From: Hordeum vulgare subsp. vulgare
Taxonomy: Eukaryota; Streptophyta; Magnoliopsida; Poales; Poaceae
Direction: 5' to 3'
Assembly (NCBI RefSeq): GCF_904849725.1
Contig: NC_058523.1
Span: forward strand, 171,226,689-171,290,688
Length of the DNA: 64,000 nucleotides
Below the pieces are notes generated by a model, which searched no databases, had not been told where the DNA came from, and worked only from the letters and a program-made list of their open reading frames with translations. Position numbers and translations under genes: made by a program. Below are positions 47,414 to 59,524 of this stretch, piece after piece. The first letter of the stretch is position 1. Every line of letters begins with the position of its first letter.

Positions 47414-48888
47414 TGATACGTCTCTAACGTATCTATAATTTTTGATGGTTTCATGCTATTATCTTGTCAAACTTTGGATGTTTTGTATGCTTTTTTATCT
47501 TTTTTGGGACTAAATTATTAACTCAGTGCCAAGTGCCAGTTCCTGTTTTTTCCGTGTTTTTGACCCTTTTCAGAGGAGGATTTTGAATGGAGTCCAAACG
47601 GAATAAAACTTCCATAAAGATTTTTTGTGAAACAGAAGACGATCGGGAGACTTGAGAACCAAGACAGAGGGTCACCAGGGACCCCACAAGCCCTCATGGC
47701 GCGGCCAGGGGGCCCGCGCCTCCCAGGCTTGTGGGCTCCCTGGGCCTCCCTTGCCCTAGCTCCTTCGCCTATATATTCCCTAAAATCCAAGAAAAAAATC
47801 AAGAGATCATCGAAAGTACTTTTCTGCCGCCGCAAGCATCTGTCTCTACAAGATCCCATCCGGGGCACGTTCTGGTGCCCTGTCGAAGGGGGATTCGGAC
47901 ACGGAGGGCTTCTTCATCAACACCATGACCTCTCCGATGATGCTTGAGTAGTTCACCTTAGACCTACGGGTCCATAGCTAGTAGCTAGATGGCTTCTTCT
48001 CTCTCTTGGATCTTCAATACAAAGTTCTCCATGATCTTCATGGAGATCTATCCGATGTAATCTTCTTTTGCGGTGTGTTTGTCGAGATCCAATGAATTGT
48101 GGATTTATGATCAGATTATCTATGAATCTTATTTGAGTTTCTTCTGATCTCTTATATGCATGATTTCATATCCTTGTAATTATCTTCGAGTTGTGGGTTT
48201 TGTTTGGCCAACTTGATCTATGATTCTTGCAATGGGAGAAGTGCTTGGTTTTGGGCTCATACCGTGCGATGACCTCACCAAGTGACAGAAGGGGTAGCGA
48301 GGCACGCATCATGTTGTTGCCATCAAGGGTAAAAAGATGGGGTTTTCATCATTGGTTTGAGATTATCCCTCTACATCATGTCATCTTGCTTAAGGCGTTA
48401 CTCTATTCGTCATGAACTCAATACACTAGATGCATGCTGGATAGCGGTTGATGTGTGGAGTAATAGTAGTAGATGCAGAAAGTATCCGTCTACTTGTCTC
48501 GGACGTGATGCCTATATGTATGATCATTGCCTTAGATATCATCATGACTTTGCGCGGTTCTATCAATTGCTCGACAGTAATTTGTTCACCCACCATAATA
48601 TTTGCTATTTTGAGAGAAGCTTCTAGTGAACACTATGGCCCCAGGGTCTACTTCACACCATATTTTCAGCCTTACTCTTTTACTTTGTTGCACTTTCCGC
48701 CTTCAGGTCTCACTTTGCAATCAATCTTGAAGGGATTGACAACCCCTTTATACTTTTGTGTTTGCGCAGGTACTCTGGACTTGACGAGATTCTCCTACTG
48801 GATTGATACCTTGGTTCTCAAACTGATGGAAATACTTACTGCTTATGTGCTGCACCACCCTTTCCTCTTCAAGGAAAAAACCAACGCA
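47414..48888 (+). repeat. E7: solo LTR nested in E6
   Basis: Starts TGATACGTCTCTAACGTATC, a common wheat LTR start. The right boundary, AAAACCAACGCA, is where E6 similarity resumes, about 1475 bp. The palindrome is at about 47660-47750 (CCACAAGCC opposite GGCTTGTGGG) with CTATATATT at 47769-47777. I see no clear target duplication, so the right edge is uncertain by several bases. Confidence 0.65.
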
Positions 48889-49243
48889 AGCCCAGTCTCC
48901 GTCAATGTGCCAATCTCTGGCGCTGTTGTCTGTTGCCATAGCATGCACCAGAGGCCCAGCCGCGCCTTGGTGTCTTGTGCTCTCCTCGTGGACCATCTTC
49001 GCGTGAAGTCGGCCCCCAAAAAACCTATAAATACATAAACCTCCAGAAATAACCCTAGACGAGAAGTTCCGCTGCCGCAGGCCTTTGTATCCACGAAATA
49101 CCAATCTGGAAACGTTCCAGTACCCTGTCGGAGAGGGTATATCATCTCCGGTGGCCATCTTCATCATCCCGACGGAGGCCATGATGAGGAGGGAGTAGTG
49201 CACCCTCGGGGCTGAGGGTTTGTACCGGTAGCTATGTGTTTAA

Positions 49244-49269
49244 CCTCTCTCTCTCTCTCTCTCTCTCTC
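49244..49269. repeat. CT dinucleotide microsatellite
   Basis: About 13 uninterrupted CT units within the E6 LTR, downstream of its TATA box. Confidence 0.9.
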
Positions 49270-50263
49270 GTGTTCTTGAGAGGTCATGATCTTGATATAT
49301 CATGGGCCTTGTTAATATAGTTGGATCGTATGGTGTTTGTCCCACGCTATTATTGTGATGAATTGAATCTTTCACTTTAAGATCTTGTTACGTTGGATGG
49401 AACATTTAGGTTTGAGAGTACATAATATATGTCTTTCATGCGAATACCCGTAGTGACATTGGGGTGTCCAAATGATTCACTTGATATTTGTTGTGTCATA
49501 AACTCGTGCATTCCCGAGGTAACAATGGGTTAATCTAGGCATAGGGGTTGATTGTACGTTTTCATACTATGTTCTCTGATGGAAATCTTGGTGTGCTCCT
49601 GGAAGTTCTTTGTGTTGGATTGAGTATTATGGATCCAAATTTGTTATGGTGTTATTTTAGTATAAACTATTGATAGGTCGATCGGAAAGGATAATTTGTT
49701 ATCTTAGTATGAACTCTTGGAAAGATTGATCGGAAAGAATAACTTTGAGGTGTTTTCTTACCCTACAAACAAGTTCTTCTTATGTTCTCTGCTATATAGG
49801 AACTTTGGAGTGATTCTTCTTCGCACGTTGAGGGAGTTTTATATGATCTAACTATATTAGCATTGTTGAGAGATTGCACTAGTGAAAGAACGGACCATAG
49901 GCCTCATTTTCAAGCATTGCAATACCATTTATGCTCACTTTTTTTAATTGCTACCTTGTTGTTTTTATATTTTCAGATTACAAAAATAAATATCTACTAT
50001 CATTACTACACTTGTATCACCATCTCTTCGCCGAACTAGTGCACCTATACAATTTACCATTGTATTTGGTGTGTTGGGGACACAAGAAACTTTTTATTAT
50101 TTGGTTGCAGGGTTGTTGAGAGAGACCAATTTCATCCAACGCCTCACGCGGATTGATAAACCTTAGGTCATCCACTTGAGGAAAAATTGCTATTGCCCTA
50201 AAAAACTCTGCACTTGGAGGCCCAACACGAGTCTACAAGAATAAAGTTGTGTAGTAGACATCA

Positions 50264-51788
50264 GGCACCTACACCAGTTGAACATGAAGCTAATGATGGT
50301 GATCATAAAGCTTCAGATCAAGCTACGACCAATCTCGTAGGTCAACAAGGACATGTACTGCTCCAGAGTGGTACGGTAATCCTGTCTTGGAGGTCATGTT
50401 GTTGGACAACAATGAACCTACGAGCTATGAGAAGCGATGGTGGGCCCATATTCCAATAAACGGCTGGAGGCCATGAAATCCAAGAAAGGATCCATTTATG
50501 AAAACAAAGTGTGGACTTTGGAAGAACTACTTGATGGTCGTAAGTCTATTAAGTACAAATGGATCTTTAAAAGGAAGATAGATGACGATGGTAAATGTCA
50601 CCATTTAGAAAGCTCGACTTGTTGCAAAGAGGTTTTCGAGAAGTTCAAGGAGTTGACTATGATGAGACTTGCTCATCCGTAGCGATGTTATAGTCTGTTT
50701 GAATTATGTTAGCAGATGCTTGATTTTTTGATTATGAAATCTGGGAGATGTATGTCAAAACATTGTTTGCTTAACGATTTCCTTGAGGAAAGGTTGTATG
50801 TGATACAACCATAAGGTTTTGTTGATCCTAAGGATGCTAAAAGGCATGCGAGCTCCAGTGACCCATTTATGGACTGGTGCAAGCATCTCGGAGTTGGAAT
50901 AAGCGCTTTGATGAGTGATCAAAGCTTTTGGTTTATACAGAGCTTATGAACAAACTTGTATTTACAAGAAAGTGAGTGGGAGCACTATAGAATTTCTGAT
51001 AAGTATATGTGGTTGAGATATTGTGGATGGGAAATGATGTAGAATTTCTGGAAAGCATAAAGGGTTGTTTGAAAGGAGATTTTCAAAGGAAAACCTGGGT
51101 GAAGCTACTTAAAATATTGGGCATCAAGATCTATAGAGATAGATCAGGACGCTTGATAAAACTTTCAATAAAGACATACCTTAACAAGATTTTGAAGGAG
51201 TTCAAAATGGTTAGTCAAAGAAGGAGTTCTTGACTATATTGTAAGGTGTGAGTTTGAGTAAGACTCAAAGACCGACCACGGCAGAAGAAATAGAAAGGAC
51301 GAAGGTCATCCCCTATGCCTTATCCGTAGGCTCTATAGTATGCCATGTTGAGTACCACACCTGGTGTGTGCCTTGCCATGAGTCTATCAAGGGGTAGAAG
51401 AGTGATCCAGGAGTAGTCCACTGGAAAACGGTCAAAGTTGTCCTTAATAACTATAGTACTAAGGAAATGTTTCTCGATTATGGATGTGATAAAAGAGTTT
51501 GTCGTAAAGGGTTACGTCGGTGCAAGATTTGACACCAATACGAATGACTCTGATTAGCAAACCCAATTCGTATATGGAGTAGTCATTTGGAATAGTTCCA
51601 AATGCAGCATGGTAGCATCATCTATAGTATGACATAGAGATTTGCAAAGTACACACGAATCTGAATGTTGCGGATTCGTTGACTAAAACCTCTCTCACAA
51701 GCAAAACATAATCAAACCCCAGAACTCATAGGGTATTGATCACATGGTGATGTGAACTAGATTATTGATTCTAGTGCAAGTGGGAGAC
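50264..51788 (+). pseudogene. pol: E4 reverse transcriptase/RNase H region, heavily decayed
   Basis: 50437-50682 encodes copia RT N-terminal text (YENKVWTLEELLDGRKSIKY, KWIFKRKIDDDGK). 51009-51233 encodes the later RT segment KLLKILGIKIYRDRSGRLIK. Stops separate them. It ends GTGGGAGACTG, the copia polypurine region, directly before the 3' LTR. Confidence 0.78.
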
Positions 51789-52998
51789 TGTTTGAAATAT
51801 GCCCTAGAGGCAATAATACATTAGTTATTATCGTATTTTCTTGTTCATGATCATCCTTTATTACCATGCTATAATTGTATTGATTGGAAACTCAAATACA
51901 TGTGTTGGTACATAGATAACAAAGTGTTTGTAGTATGCCTCTGCTGGACAAGCTCGTTGATCAAAGATGGTTAAGGTTTCCTAACCATAGACATTAGTTT
52001 TCATTTGCTAAAGGGATCACATCATTAAGTGAATGATGTGATGGACAAGACCCAAACCTTAAGCATAACATTTGATCGTGTCTAGTTTACTGCTATTGCT
52101 TTCTGCATGTGAATGTATCTGTTCCTATGACCATGAGGTCATGCAACTCACTGAAATCGGAGGAATTCCTTTTGTGTATCAAACGTCGCAACATAACAGG
52201 GTGACTATAAAGATGCTCTATAGTTATCTCTGAGGGTGTCTATGGCGTTGGCATGGATCAAGATTGGATTTGTCACTCCATATGACACAGAGGTATCTCG
52301 GGCCCCACTCGGTAATATAACACCACATAAGCTTGCAATCAATGTGGCTAAGGAGTTAGTCACGACATCTTGTATTACGGAACGAGTAAAGAGACTTGCC
52401 GATAACGAGATTGAACTAGGTATGTAGACACCAACGATCGAATCTCGGGCAAGTAATATACCGATGGACAAAGGGAACTACATGCGAGATTAGTTGAATC
52501 TTTGACATCGTTGGTTCGACCAATAACGATATACATAGAATATGTGGGAACCAATATGGGCATCTAGGTCCCGCTATTGGTTATTGACCATAGAGGCATC
52601 TCGGTCATGTCTGCATAATCCTCAAACCCGTAGGGTCTGCACACTTAACATTCACAGACAATATAGACATAGTTGACTTGTTGTATTTGTGGCCGAAGGT
52701 TTTTTGGAGTCCTTGATGAGATCTCGGACGTCACTAGGAGCTCTAGAATGGTCTGAAGGTAAAGATTTACATATAGGAAAGTGGTATTCTAGTTTCGGAA
52801 ATGTTTGAGGTGTTTTCGATATTGTACTCGGAGTGCCAAAAGGGTTCCGGGGGGTCCATCGGGAGGGGCCCACCCACCCTGGGGGCACATGGGCCTAAGT
52901 GATGGCACACTAGCCCCTGGTGGGCTGGTCAGCCGACTCCTATAGGGGTCATGCGCCCAAGGGTGGACGAGGAGTCCTCCCAAGGATGTCTACCTCCC
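51789..52998 (+). repeat. E4 3' LTR, truncated at its 3' side
   Basis: Starts TGTTTGAAATATGCCCTAGA. About 1210 bp are present of a usual 1.8 kb. It ends within the part equivalent to about 60640-60730 of the E8 3' LTR, where sequence jumps back to LTR position 263 of E8 at CCCAAACTAATAG. Confidence 0.8.
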
Positions 52999-54554
52999 AA
53001 ACTAATAGACGTAGCATGTTGATCGTGTCATTTTGTTGCTACTGTTTTCTGCGTGTCAAGTATTTATTCCTATGACCATGAGATCATATAACTCACTGAC
53101 ACCGGAGGAATGCTTTGTGTGTATCAAACGTCGCAACGTAACTGGGTGACTATAAAGATGCTCTACAGGTATCTCCGAAGGTGTTGGTTGAGTTAGTATG
53201 GATCAAGACTGGGATTTGTCACTCCGTGTGACGGAGAGGTATCTCGGGGCCCACTCGGTAATACAACATCACACACAAGCCTTGCAAGCAATGCAACTTA
53301 GTGTAAGTTGCGGGATCTTGTATTACGGAACGAGTAAAGAGACTTGCCGGTAAACGAGGTTGAAATAGGTATACGGATACTGACGATCGAATCTCGGGCA
53401 AGTAACATACCGAAGGACGAAGGGAATGACATACGGGATTATACGAATCCTTGGCACTGAGGTTCAAACGATAAGATCTTCGTAGAATATGTAGGATCCA
53501 ATATGGGCATCCAGGTCCCGCTGTTGGATATTGACCGAGGAGTCTCTCGGGTCATGTCTACATAGTTCTCGAACCCGCAGGGTCTGCACACTTAAGGTTC
53601 GACGTTGTTTTATGCGTATTTGAGTTATATGGTTGGTTACCGAATGTTGTTCGGAGTCCCGGATGAGATCACGGACGTCACGAGGGTTTCCGGAATAGTC
53701 CGGAAACGAAGATTGATATATAGGATGACCTCATTTGATTACCGGAAGGTTTTCGGAGTTACCGGGAATGTACCGGGAATGACGAATGGGTTCCGGGAGT
53801 TCACCGGAGGGGGGCAACCCACTCCGGGGAAGCCCATAGGCATTTGGGGGGGTCACACCAGCCCTTAGTGGGCTGGTGGGACAGCCCACCAATCCCCTAT
53901 GCGCCAAGAGAGAAAAAATCAAAGGAAAGAAAAAAAAGGGAAGAAGTGGGAAAGGGGAAGGACTCCCTCCCACCAAACCAAGTAGGACTCGGTTTGGGGG
54001 GGGGGAGAGTCCTCCCCCCTGGCTCGGCCGACCCCTTGGGGATCCCTTGGACCCCAAGGCAAGGTCCCCCTCCCTCCTCCTATATATATGGGGCTTTTAG
54101 GGCAGATTTGAGAAGACTTTCTCACGGCTGCCCGACCACATACCTCCATAGTTTTTCCTCTAGATCGTGTTTCTGCGGAGCTCGGGCGGAGCCCTGCTGA
54201 GACAAGATCATCACCAACCTCCGGAGCGCCGTCACGCTGCCGGAGAACTCTTCTACCTCTCCGTCTCTCTTGCTGGATCAAGAAGGCCGAGATCATCGTC
54301 GAGCTGTACGTGTGCTGAACGCGGAGGTGCCGTCCGTTCGGTACTAGATCGTGGGACTGATCGCGGGATTGTTCGCGGGGCGGATCGAGGGACGTGAGGA
54401 CGTTCCACTACATCAACCGCGTTCTCTAAACGCTTCTGCTGTACGATCTACAAGGGTACGTAGATCACTCATCCCCTCTCGTAGATGGACATCACCATGA
54501 TAGGTCTTCGTGCGCGTAGGAAATTTTTTGTTTCCCATGCGACGTTCCCCAACA
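52999..54554 (+). repeat. E8 5' LTR, 5'-truncated
   Basis: It matches 59790-61345. Ends TTCCCCAACA. A TATA box (TATATATAT) is at 54081-54089. The G9/C6 inverted pair around 53998-54020 is a further LTR feature. Confidence 0.9.
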
Positions 54555-54555
54555 G

Positions 54556-54568
54556 TGGCATCATGAGC
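54556..54568 (+). promoter_or_regulatory. E8 primer-binding site
   Basis: TGGCATCATGAGC immediately after the LTR, the BARE-type tRNA-Met variant. Confidence 0.8.
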
Positions 54569-55790
54569 TAGGTTCATGCGTAGATGTCTTCTCGAGTAGA
54601 ACACAAAAGGTTTTGTGGGCGGTGATGTGCGTTTTGCTGCCCTCCTTAGTCTTTTCTTGATTCCGCGGTATTGTTGGATTGAAGCGGCTTGGACCGACAT
54701 TACTCGTACGCTTAAGAGAGACTGGTTTCATCGTTACGAGTAACCCCCTTTGCTCAAAGATGACTGGCAAGTGACGGTTTCTCCAACTCTAGTTGAATCG
54801 GATTTGACCGAGGAGGTCCTTGGATGAGGTTAAATAGCAACTCATATATCTCCGTTGTGGTGTTTGCGTAAGTAAGATGCGATCCTACTAGATACCCTTG
54901 GTCACCACGTAAAACATGCAACAACAAAATTAGAGGACGTCTAACTTGTTTTTGCAGGGTATGATTGTGATGTGATATGGCCAACGATGTGATGTGATAT
55001 ATTGGATGTATGAGATGATCATGTTGTAATAGAAATATCGACTTGCACGTCGATGGTACGGCAACCGGCAGGAGCCATAGGGTTGTCTTTATACTAATAT
55101 ATGTGCTTGCAGATGCGTTTACTATTTTGCTAGGATGTAGCTTTAGTAGTAATAGCATAAGTAGCACGACAACCACGATGGCAACACGTTGATGGATGAT
55201 CATGGTGTGGCGCCGGTGACAAGAAGATCGTGCCGGTGCTTTGGTGATGGAGATCAAGAAGCACGTGATGATGGCCATATCATGTCACTTATGAATTGCA
55301 TGTGATGTTAATCCTTTTATGCACCTTATTTTGCTTAGAACGACGGTAGCATTATGAGGTGATCTCTCACTAAAATTTCAAGACGAAATTGTGTTCTCCC
55401 TGACTGTGCACCGTTGCTACAGTTCGTCGTTTCGAGACACCACGTGATGATCGGGTGTGATAGACTCAATGTTCACATACAACGGGTGCAAAACAGTTGC
55501 GCACGCGGAACACTCGGGTTAAGCTTGACGAGCCTAGCATGTGCAGACATGGCCTCGGAACACATGAGACCGAAAGGTCGAGCATGAATCGTATAGTTGA
55601 TATGATTAGCATAGAGATGCTTACCACTGAAACTATTCTCGACTCACGTGATGATCGGACTTGAGATAGTGGATTTGGATCATGTACCACTCAAATGACT
55701 AGAGAGATGTACTTTTTGAGTGGGAGTTCTTAAGTAATATGATTAATTGAACCAATTGTCATGAACATAGTCTAATGGTCTTTGCGAATT
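54569..55790 (+). other. E8 5' leader
   Basis: Untranslated leader, parallel to E4 33299-34548. No gene is supported; the antisense frames in it are incidental. Confidence 0.65.
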
Positions 55791-58700
55791 ACGATGTAGC
55801 TTGCGCTATAGCTCTACTGTTTTTATATGTTCCTAGAGAAAATTTAGTTGAAAATTGATAGTAGCAAACTTTGCAGACTGAGTCTGTAAAACCGAGGATT
55901 GTCCTCGTTGCTGCACAGAAGGCTCATGTCCTTAATGCACCACTCGGTGTGCTTCACCTCGAGCGTCGTCTGTGGATGCTGTGAACATCCGACATACACG
56001 TTTCTGATGACTACACGATAGTTCAGTGCAAAGTACTTAATGGCTTAGAAGCAAGGCACCGAAAACGTTTTAAAACGTCACGGAACATAAGTGATGTTCT
56101 AAAGAGATGAAATTGTGATTTCATGCTTGTGCCCTTGTTAAGAGGTACGAGACCTCCAACAAGATTCTTTGACCACAAAGTAAAGGAGAAAAGCTCAATC
56201 GTTGAGCATGTGCTCAGATTGTCTGAGTACGACAATCACTTGAATCAAGTGGGAGCTAATCTTCCAGATGAGATAGTGATGGTTCTCCAAAAGTCACTGC
56301 CACCAAACTTTGAGAGCTTCGTGATGAACTATAACATATCAAGGATAGATACAATGATCCTTGAGCGATTCGCGACGTTTGACACTGCGAAAGTAGAAAT
56401 CGAGAAGGAGCATCAATAGTTGATGGTTTGGAAAACCACTAAGTTTCAAGAAAGGCGAGGGCTAGAAGGGATACTTCGTGAAACGGCAAAACAGTTGCTG
56501 CGCTAATGAAGAGACCCAAGATTAAACCCAAACCCGAGACTAAGTGCTTCTGTAATAAGGGGAACAGTCACTGAGGCGGAGCAACTCTAGATACTTGGTA
56601 GATAAGAAGGCTCGCAAAAGTCGAGAGAAGTATATTTGATATACATAATGTTGATGTGTACTTTTCTAGTACTCCTAGTAGCACAAGGGTATTGGATACC
56701 GGTTCGGTTGCTAAGTGATTAGTAACGCGAAATGAAAGCTACGACATAAACGGAGACTAGCTAAAGGCGAGGTGACGATACGTGTTGGAAGTGTTTCCAA
56801 GGTTGATATGATCAAACGTCGCACGCTCCCTCTACCATCGGGATTGGTGTTGAACCTAAATAATTGTTATTTGGTGCTTGCGTTAGGCATGAACATGATT
56901 GGATCGTGTTTATTGCAATACGATTATTCATTCAAAGAGAATAATGGTTACTCTATTTGCTTGAATAATCACCTTCAATGGTTTATTGAATCTCGATTGT
57001 AGTGTTACACATTGGTGCCAAAAGATACGAGTTAATGATAATAGTACCACTTACTTGTGGCACAACCGCTTGAGTCATGTTAGTATAAATTGCATGAAGA
57101 GGGTCCATGCTGATGGATCTTTACTCACCTGATTGCGAATCACTAGTGACATGCAAATCATACCACATGAGCAAGGCCTTGTTTTCATTGAGATGAAACA
57201 AGATAGTAACTTGTTGGAAGTGATACATTTTGATGTATGCAGTCCAATGAGTGCTGAGGCACGCAGTGGATACCATTATGTTCTTACTTCACTGACGACT
57301 TGAGTAGATACAGGAGTATTTACTTAATGAATCACAGGTCTGAAATACTGAAAAGTTCAGTTCCGTTTCAGAGTGAAGTTCGTCGTAACAAGAGGATGAA
57401 CTGTCTACGATATGATCATAGAAATGAATATCTGAGTTACGAGTTTTTGGTACACAGTTAAGACAATGTGGAAATTGTTTCACAGTTCATGCCACCTGGA
57501 ACATCATAGTGTGATGATGTGTCTGAACGTCATAGCCACGGACTATTTAGTATGGTGCATGCTGTGATGTCTCTTATCGAATTACCACTATCGTTTATGG
57601 GTTATGCATTAGAGACAACCGCATTCACTTTAAATAGGGCACCGCGTATTTCCGTTGAGATGACACAGTATAGACTGAGGTTTAGAGAAATCTAAACTGT
57701 CGTTTCTTGAAAGTTTGGGGCTTCGACACTTATGTGAAAAAGTTTCAGTCTGATAAGCTCGAACCCAAAGCGGATAAATGCATCTTCATAGGATATCCAA
57801 AACAGTTGGGTACATTTCCTATCTCAGATCCGAAAGCAAAGTGTTTGTTTCTAGAAACGGATCCTTTCTCGAGGAAAGGTTTCTCTCGAAAGAATTGAGT
57901 GGGAGGGTAGTAGAACTTGATGAGGTTATTGAACCATCACTTCAACCAATGTGTAGCAGGGCATAGGAAGTTGTTCCTGTGGTGCCTACACCAATTGAAG
58001 TGGAAGCTGATGATGGTGATCATTGAGCTTCGAATCAAGTTACTACAAACCTCGTAGGTCGACAAGGTCGCGTACTGCTGCAGAGTAGTACGGTAACCCT
58101 GTCTTGGAGGTCATGTTGTTGAGCAACAGTGAACCTACGAGTTATGGAGAAAGCGATGGTGGGCCCAGATTCTGACAAATGGCTGGAAGCCATGAAATCC
58201 GAGAGAGGATCCATGTATGAAAACAAAGTGTAGACTTTGAAAGAACTACTTGATGGTCATAAGACTATTGAGTAAAGATGGATCTTTAAAAGAAGACAGA
58301 CGATGATGGTGATATGTCACTATTAAGAAAAGCTCGACTTGTCGCAAAGATGTTTTCGACAAGATCTAACAGTTGACTATGATGAGACTTTCTCACTCGT
58401 AGCGATGCTAAAGGTCTGTTAGAATTATGTTAGTTGTTGATGCATTATTTATGAAATATTGCACGTAGGATGTCAAAACATTGTTTTCTCGACGGTTTTC
58501 TTGAGCAAACATTGTATGTGATACAACCAGAAGGTTTTGTCGATCCTAAAGATACTAGCAAGTATGCGAGCTCCAGCGATCCTTCAAAGGACTGGTGCAA
58601 GCATCTCGGAGTTGGAATATATATACTTTGATGAGATGATCAAAGATTTTGGGTTTGTACAAGGTTTATGAGAAACTTGTATTTCCAAAGAAGTGAGTGG

Positions 58701-59524
58701 GAGCACTATAGAATTTCTGATAGGTATATGTGGTTGACATATTGTGGATCAGAAGTAATGTAGAATTTCTGTAAAGCATACAAGGTTGTTTGAAAGAAGT
58801 TTTCAAAGGAGTACCTGGATTACGCTACTTGAACGTTGAGCATCAAAGATCTATGGAGATAGATCGAAAACGCTTAATAGAAGTTTCAACAAGATGCATG
58901 CCTTGACAAGTTTTTGAAAGAGTTCAAAATAGATCAGCAAAGAAGGAGTTCTTGGTTGCGTTGTGAGGTGTGAATTTGAGTAAGACTCAAAACCCGACCC
59001 CGGCAGAATAAAGAGAATAGATGAAGGTCGTCTTCTATGCCTTAGCCATAGAATCTAAAAGTATGCCATGCTGTGTACCGCACCTGATGTGTGCCTTGAC
59101 TCAAAGTATGTTGAGAGGTACAGAGAGTGATCCATGATTGAATCACTAGCAGCGGTCAAAATTTATCCTTAGTAACTAATGGACTAAGGAATTTTTCTCG
59201 ATTATGGAGATAGTTAAAGAGTTCGTCGTAAAGGGTTACGTTGATGCAAGCTTTGACACTAATCCGAATAACTATGAGTAATGAAACGGATTCGTATAGT
59301 AGAGTAGATATTTGGAGCATTTCCGAATAGCACGTAGTAGCAGCATCTATAAGATGACATAAATATTTGTAAAGAACGCACGGATCTGAAAGTTTCAGAA
59401 CCGTTGACTAAAACCTCTCTCACGAGCAAGACGTGATCAGACCCCGTAACTATATGGGTGTTGGATTCGTTGGAATCACATGGTGATGTGAACTAGATTA
59501 TTGACTCTAGTGCAAGTGGGAGAC
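55791..59524 (+). pseudogene. gag-pol: E8 gag-pol, multiple stops and frameshifts
   Basis: Recognisable pieces are gag at 56123-56419 (SIVEHVLRLSEYDNHLNQVG and NISRIDTMILERFATFDTAK), integrase end at 57707-57898 (KPKADKCIFIGYPKQL-like text) and the RT region from about 58140 to 59500. No frame exceeds about 100 codons. An intact BARE-type element has one frame of roughly 1300 codons. The extent of decay contrasts with the near-identical LTRs. Confidence 0.82.

Larger units (their letters stand above)
47126..50263 (+). repeat. E6: solo LTR of another Athila-lineage family, split by E7
   Basis: Starts TGATACGTCTCCAATGTATC and ends GTGTAGTAGACATCA; 1663 bp without E7. Flanks GGCGT (47121-47125) and GGCAC (50264-50268) are a decayed target duplication, since E8 shows the undisturbed site near 57985. 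A TATA box (TATAAATA) is at 49026-49033. The palindrome of this LTR is split by E7, with arms near 47385-47413 and 48960-48990. No internal region or primer site remains. Confidence 0.75.
32833..52998 (+). mobile_element. E4: decayed Angela/WIS/BARE-1-type Ty1/copia retrotransposon
   Basis: Pieces in order: 5' LTR remnant 32833-33283, primer site, leader and gag to 35518, protease/integrase region 45754-47125, RT region 50264-51788, 3' LTR 51789-52998. Three insertions (E1, E5, E6) interrupt it. The identity comes from the LTR start TGTTTGAAATATGCCCTAGA, the LTR end GTTTCCCATGCGACGTTCCC and gag text such as VEIKKEYQVLMVRKTTSFKK. All coding parts have multiple stops and frameshifts. The 3' LTR is cut off by a junction to E8. 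Confidence 0.85.

Noticed and set aside
53731..54296. Frames of 74-125 codons repeated identically at 60522-61087
   Set aside because: These are the two E8 LTR copies. Overlapping frames on both strands and proline/glycine-rich text point to non-coding LTR sequence.
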